Both the position numbers and the translations under genes were made by a program. 10,000 nt of DNA from Magnetospirillum sp. (GTDB lineage: Bacteria > Pseudomonadota > Alphaproteobacteria > Rhodospirillales > Magnetospirillaceae), in assembly GCA_020217035.1 (NCBI GenBank), contig JAIWOG010000011.1, positions 1 to 10,000 of the forward strand, written 5' to 3'. Below are positions 5,987 through 10,000 of the stretch, piece by piece. The notes beneath the pieces are model-generated. The model did no database searches and was not told the origin of the DNA. It saw only the letters and a program-made list of their open reading frames with translations. Positions within the stretch are counted from its first letter, which is position 1, and every line of letters begins with the position of its first letter.

Positions 5987-8900
5987 TTATGTGTCAGTTT
6001 CCAGCAAAGCGTGGATGGAATTACTCTTGGGACGCCACAGGCCGCGCCGGATTGCCTCTCGCAGTCGCGCTTTGATTTCCGCCAGCGCTGCCGGGTTGTT
6101 GCGGGCGATGAAGTCGCGCACACGGTCGTCACCCAGATAAGCGTCGGCCATCAGGTCGAAATGGTGGTTCTTCACCGCGCTGGTGGTGGCGGCGAAGGCG
6201 AACAGGTAATCCACCGTGGCCGCCATCTCGAAAGCGCCCTTGTAGCCGTGGCGCATGACGCCCTCGATCCATTTCGGGTTGACCACGCGGGCGCGGACCA
6301 CGCGTGATATTTCCTCGGACAGGGTTCTTATGCGTGGGCTTTCCGGGCGGGAATGGTCGGGGTGGTACACCGCCGGTTCCTGTCCGCTGGCGTGCTTGAC
6401 CGCCGCCGTCATGCCGCCTTCGAACTGGTAGTAATCGTCGGAATCCAGCAAGTCGTGTTCGCGGTTGTCCTGGTTCTGCACCACCGCTTCCACCTGGGAC
6501 AGGCGTTCGGTGAACAGCTCGTGGGCCGCTTCGCCTTCCGCTCCGCCGCCATAGGCCCAGCCGCCCCAGGCGATGTAGGATCTGGCCAGGTCGTCTTGCT
6601 TGTCCCAGCCGCCTTCGTCGATCAGCGCCTGCAAGCCGGCGCCATAGGCCCCCGGTTTCGAGCCGAACACGCGCGATGCGGCGCGTGCGCCCAGGCGGGC
6701 ATGGTCGGCCCGCACACGGGCGGCCAGCGGGTTGATCGCTGCCGGTTCGTCCAGCGCGGCCACGGCGCGGACCGCCGAATCGAACAGGTTGATCAGGTCG
6801 GGGAAAGCGTCGCGGAAGAATCCAGACACCCGCAGGGTGACGTCGATTCGGGGGCGGTCCAGCACGGTGTGCGGCAACACCTCGAAGCCGGTGACCCGGC
6901 GTGACGCCGCGTCCCAGGTCGGCCGCGCCCCCAGCAGCGCCAGGGCTTGGGCGATGTCGTCGCCGCCGGTGCGCATGTTACTGGTGCCCCAGGCGGTGAC
7001 CGCCATGCTTTTCGGCCAGTCGCCATGGTCCTGAAGATAGCGTTCCACCAGTAATTGCGCCGATTTCCACCCCAATAGCCAAGCCGAGGGTGTGGGCACC
7101 ACCCTGGTGTCCACCGAATAGAAATTACGGCCCGTCGGCAGCACGTCGGGCCGTCCTCGGGTGGGGGCGCCGGACGGTCCGGGGGCGACGAAACGGCCGT
7201 CCAGACCCCGCAGCAGGCCCTTGATCTCGGCCTCGCCGCACAGGTCCACCGCCGGGATCAGCGTGGCTCGCAGGTGCTCCAGCACCGCTTTGGTGCGGGT
7301 CCAGCCCGCTTCGGGGGGGCGGCCGGCCACCAGGGCGCGGGCCATGTCTTCCAGGCGTTCAACCGTGTCGCCCTGGGTGCGCCAGGCCGGGCCAGGGGCC
7401 AGGATGGCGGGGCGGGGGCCGCTCCACGCATCGCCAAGCACGCAATCCAACGGATCGAAAGCCAAGGACAAATCCTCGGCCAGCGCCCGCAGCAGGGATT
7501 TCTGACCCGGAGCCGGGCCGCGATCGAGGCGTGCCAAAGCCACCAGCAAGTCGATGCGCTGGTCGCCCGTGGGCGACAGCCCGAAAATGTGCAGGCCGTC
7601 GCGGATCTGCAATTCCTTCAGCTCGCACAGATGGTTGTCCAGCTTGGCCAGGGCGATGTCGGAATCCTCGCCCGGCGCGATGCCCAGATCGGCGTCCAGG
7701 CCGGCCGAGGCGGTCAGGGTCAGGATATCCTTTTTCAGGATGGCCAGACGTCGGGGGTCAACCCCGGCGGCTTCGTAATATTCGTCCACCAGCCTTTCCA
7801 ACTCGGCCAGCGGGCCATAGCTCTCGGCCCGCGTCAAAGGCGGCGTCAGATGGTCGATGATGACGGCGCCTGCGCGGCGCTTGGCCTGCGTCCCTTCGCC
7901 GGGATCGTTGACGATGAAGGGGTAAAGGTTGGGCAGCGGCCCCAGGCAAGCCTCGGGGAAGCATTCGGCCGACAACGCCAAGGACTTGCCGGGCAGCCAT
8001 TCCAAGTTGCCGTGTTTGCCCATGTGGATGACCGCGTCGGCGCGGAAGAGTTCGCGCAGCCAGGCGTGGAAGGCCAGGTAATTGTGCGGCGGCACCAGAT
8101 CGGGATCGTGATAGGACGAAGCCGGGTCGATGTTGTAGCCCCGCGCCGGCTGGATGCCCACCGCCACTCTTCCCAACACCAGGATGGGCAACAGGAACTT
8201 GCCGCAGGACAACTCGCCGGCGCGGAAGAACGGATCGGCGTCCGGGGCGCCCCAGCGTTGCCGCACCTGATCCTGGACGGCCTGGGGCAGGGAATGGAAG
8301 AACGACAGGTAGTCGGGCAGGGCGATGCTTTCGCGCTCGACCCGGTTGTCCAATTGCCGCCAGTCGTTGGTGGCGCCCTGTTGCAGCATGTCCAGCAAGG
8401 CGTTGCCGTCGGCGGGCAGGGTGTCGATGCCGTATCCGGCATCCTGCATGGCGCGCAGCACCTGTACTGTGCCGGCCGGGGTATCCAGGCCGACGCCGTT
8501 TCCCAGACGGCCGTCGCGGTTGGGGTAATTGGCCAGCACCACCATCACCCGACGCTGATCGATGGCCTTGCGGCGCAGCCGCGCCCAGTTGGCGGCCAAG
8601 CCGGCGGCGAACCCGACACGATCGGCCACCGGCTGGTGGCGGGCAAGGTCGCATTGGGTGGCCTGGTCGCGGGTCGCCGCCTTGAACGACACGGCGCGGG
8701 CCAGCACCCGGCCGTCCACTTCCGGCAGCGCCACGTTCATGGCGATGTCCTTGGGACCCAAGCCGGTGGCGCCGTCGCGCCAGTTTTCCAGCGTGCCGCC
8801 CGAGAACACCACTTGCAGCACCGGGCAATCGGCGACGGCGAAGGGCGAATCCTCGGCCCGCCCGGGGGTGGCCACGGCGAAGCCGGTGGCGTTGACGATG

Positions 8901-9646
8901 ACGTCGGCACCCATGCGGCCCAGCAGCGATTCCACCATGGCCGCCGATTCCACGTCCTTCAGCGATTGGACATAGATGCCTGCGGCGTTCAGCCCCTGGG
9001 TGCGCAAAGCCGCCAACAGCGAATCGGCCGGCGCGGTGTCGCCCGACAGCACCTGGGCGCGATAGAACACCAATGCCGCCGAAGGCTTGGCGGGATCCCA
9101 ACCAACTTGCCAATCCAAATCGGGATAAGGCCCCGCCGTCGGCAGCGGCACCGGCTCCCGCCAATCATCGGACCCCGAGGCCCATTGCAGCAGGCTGTCC
9201 ATGTTGGTCGGCCCGCCTTGGATCAGCCAGCGCCACAGCCGATCCAGTTCGGGGCCGGGCACGGTCGAGAAGGACGTCAATTGCGGGTCGGGCTTGTCGT
9301 CGCCGGGCAGCACCGCCAGCCGGATGCCCCTGGCCCGGCAGGTGGCGGCGATCTGTTCGATGCCGTGCGGCCAATAGGACAGCCCGCCCAGCAGCCGCAC
9401 CACCACCAACTTGGCGTGGGCGATCACCTGCTCGACATACAGATCCACCGACATGTGGTGGGCCAGGCGCAGGATGTTGGCCAGGCGCAGGCTGGCCGGC
9501 AGGCCCAGCCGGGCGTGAGCGGCGGCGACGGCCGACAACTCGCTGTCGGCCGCCGACAGCAGCACCATCTCGGCGGGGCTTTGGCCCAGATCGACGGCTT
9601 CGGAACCGTCGGTGATGGAGCCCGGTTGGGCGGCCAGCAGATGCAT
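5987..9646 (-). CDS. cobN: Aerobic cobaltochelatase subunit CobN
   Basis: CobN is the large subunit of the ATP-dependent CobNST complex, which inserts cobalt into hydrogenobyrinic acid a,c-diamide in the oxygen-dependent cobalamin pathway. The 1219 residues fit the family, where about 1250 is usual. The start MHLLAAQPGSITDG leads into AVDLGQSPAEMVLLS, typical of CobN. The chelatase core shared with magnesium chelatase subunit BchH is visible: HMGKHGNLEWLPGK at about 541-554, NDPGEGTQAKRR shortly after, GRNFYSVDTR at about 837-846, WGTSNMRTGGDD at about 884-895, and a following segment with SGFFRDAFPDLINLFD. The C-terminus RRGLWRPKSNS is also typical. ATG 9646 lies 7 bases after the cobW stop, so the pair is co-transcribed and probably coupled, though no strong ribosome binding site is seen. 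cobS and cobT are not in the window. Two long frames on the opposite strand are shadows. Confidence 0.97.
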   Translation of the reverse strand: MHLLAAQPGSITDGSEAVDLGQSPAEMVLLSAADSELSAVAAAHARLGLPASLRLANILRLAHHMSVDLYVEQVIAHAKLVVVRLLGGLSYWPHGIEQIAATCRARGIRLAVLPGDDKPDPQLTSFSTVPGPELDRLWRWLIQGGPTNMDSLLQWASGSDDWREPVPLPTAGPYPDLDWQVGWDPAKPSAALVFYRAQVLSGDTAPADSLLAALRTQGLNAAGIYVQSLKDVESAAMVESLLGRMGADVIVNATGFAVATPGRAEDSPFAVADCPVLQVVFSGGTLENWRDGATGLGPKDIAMNVALPEVDGRVLARAVSFKAATRDQATQCDLARHQPVADRVGFAAGLAANWARLRRKAIDQRRVMVVLANYPNRDGRLGNGVGLDTPAGTVQVLRAMQDAGYGIDTLPADGNALLDMLQQGATNDWRQLDNRVERESIALPDYLSFFHSLPQAVQDQVRQRWGAPDADPFFRAGELSCGKFLLPILVLGRVAVGIQPARGYNIDPASSYHDPDLVPPHNYLAFHAWLRELFRADAVIHMGKHGNLEWLPGKSLALSAECFPEACLGPLPNLYPFIVNDPGEGTQAKRRAGAVIIDHLTPPLTRAESYGPLAELERLVDEYYEAAGVDPRRLAILKKDILTLTASAGLDADLGIAPGEDSDIALAKLDNHLCELKELQIRDGLHIFGLSPTGDQRIDLLVALARLDRGPAPGQKSLLRALAEDLSLAFDPLDCVLGDAWSGPRPAILAPGPAWRTQGDTVERLEDMARALVAGRPPEAGWTRTKAVLEHLRATLIPAVDLCGEAEIKGLLRGLDGRFVAPGPSGAPTRGRPDVLPTGRNFYSVDTRVVPTPSAWLLGWKSAQLLVERYLQDHGDWPKSMAVTAWGTSNMRTGGDDIAQALALLGARPTWDAASRRVTGFEVLPHTVLDRPRIDVTLRVSGFFRDAFPDLINLFDSAVRAVAALDEPAAINPLAARVRADHARLGARAASRVFGSKPGAYGAGLQALIDEGGWDKQDDLARSYIAWGGWAYGGGAEGEAAHELFTERLSQVEAVVQNQDNREHDLLDSDDYYQFEGGMTAAVKHASGQEPAVYHPDHSRPESPRIRTLSEEISRVVRARVVNPKWIEGVMRHGYKGAFEMAATVDYLFAFAATTSAVKNHHFDLMADAYLGDDRVRDFIARNNPAALAEIKARLREAIRRGLWRPKSNSIHALLETDT

Positions 9647-9653
9647 GAAGGGG

Positions 9654-10000
9654 TCAGGCCAGGATGGCCGACTCGATGGCGGAGCGGTCCAGTCCCTTTT
9701 CGCCGATCACCACCAGACGGCTTTGACGGGCTTCGTCCCCCTTCCACGGCCGGTCGAACCAGCGTTCGATGCGGGTTCCCACCGCTTGCACCACGTGGCG
9801 GGCGGGCTTGCCGGAAACCGCCAGGAAACCCTTCAGGCGCAAGATGTCGTGCTCGGCGATGACGGCGATCAGCTTGGCTTCCAACGCCGCCGGGTCGGCC
9901 ACTTCCGGTAAGCTGACGGCGAAGCTTTCGAAATCGTCGTGATCGTGGCCGTCGTCGCTGTCGTGATGGCTGGGGCGCTGGGCCAGGTCGTCCTCGGCCG
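9654..10000 (-). CDS. cobW: Cobalamin biosynthesis GTPase CobW, N-terminal part outside the window
   Basis: The frame is open from the right edge to a TGA at 9654-9656, giving the last 115 residues. CobW is a G3E-family P-loop GTPase thought to deliver cobalt to the CobNST chelatase. The GTPase motifs would lie beyond the window. What is seen is the histidine- and aspartate-rich linker (HHDSDDGHDHDDF, about 9950-9912), a likely metal-binding segment. It is followed by the compact C-terminal domain with ILRLKGFLAV, KPARHVVQAVG, and a closing RLVVIGEKGLDR. These agree with CobW rather than with zinc-related relatives because cobN follows 7 bases later. An in-frame GTG at 9902 is an internal codon, not the start, since the frame continues upstream with clear CobW sequence. 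Confidence 0.93.
   Translation of the reverse strand, partial: AEDDLAQRPSHHDSDDGHDHDDFESFAVSLPEVADPAALEAKLIAVIAEHDILRLKGFLAVSGKPARHVVQAVGTRIERWFDRPWKGDEARQSRLVVIGEKGLDRSAIESAILA

Noticed and set aside
7274..9862. An 862-codon open frame on the + strand opposite cobN
   Set aside because: It is very rich in G, Q, R, H and A, has no recognisable motif and lies fully opposite the clear CobN sequence. Long antisense frames are expected in GC-rich coding DNA.
9900..9902. GTG at 9902 as the start of a short 82-residue gene
   Set aside because: The frame continues upstream to the window edge with the histidine-rich CobW linker, so this is an internal valine codon.

Overview
The window is compact, GC-rich chromosomal DNA. 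Every long frame that resembles a known family fits an alphaproteobacterium, most likely a Rhodospirillales or Magnetospirillum-type organism. The reasons are the aerobic (CobNST-type) cobalt chelatase, the divergent tyrS/anmK pair, the KMGKT form of the TyrRS signature and strong G/C in third codon positions. The genus is a guess from overall feel, not from a search. No RNA gene, insertion sequence, CRISPR array or phage gene is visible.

Layout. Positions 1-686 (-) hold a glycosyltransferase-like gene that runs off the left edge. Its start overlaps, by ATGA, the end of an FkbM-family methyltransferase gene at 683-1594 (-), which in turn starts 23 bases after the end of tyrS (1618-2868, -). 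A short divergent spacer (2869-2956) separates tyrS from anmK (2957-4030, +). anmK is followed by a small gene for an exported protein with two cysteines (4073-4390, +). That gene converges with phoU (4394-5113, -), with only 3 bases between the stop codons. Further right, all on the minus strand and so transcribed right to left, are cobW (right edge, N-terminus missing), cobN (5987-9646), pstB (5127-5918) and phoU.

How the genes work together. cobW and cobN belong to aerobic cobalamin synthesis: cobalt supply and insertion into hydrogenobyrinate a,c-diamide. pstB and phoU are the ATPase and the regulator of high-affinity phosphate uptake, but pstS, pstC and pstA are not in front of pstB, where cobN sits instead. 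tyrS charges tRNA-Tyr. anmK recycles anhydro-MurNAc released during cell wall turnover. The glycosyltransferase/methyltransferase pair behind tyrS probably modifies a surface or secreted glycan, and its lower GC content suggests an accessory insertion behind a housekeeping gene.

Most of the window is ordinary core metabolism, and I see no convincing undescribed system. The points most worth a second look are the coupled glycosyltransferase-FkbM pair, the pst module split from its permease genes, and the uncharacterised 105-residue exported protein.
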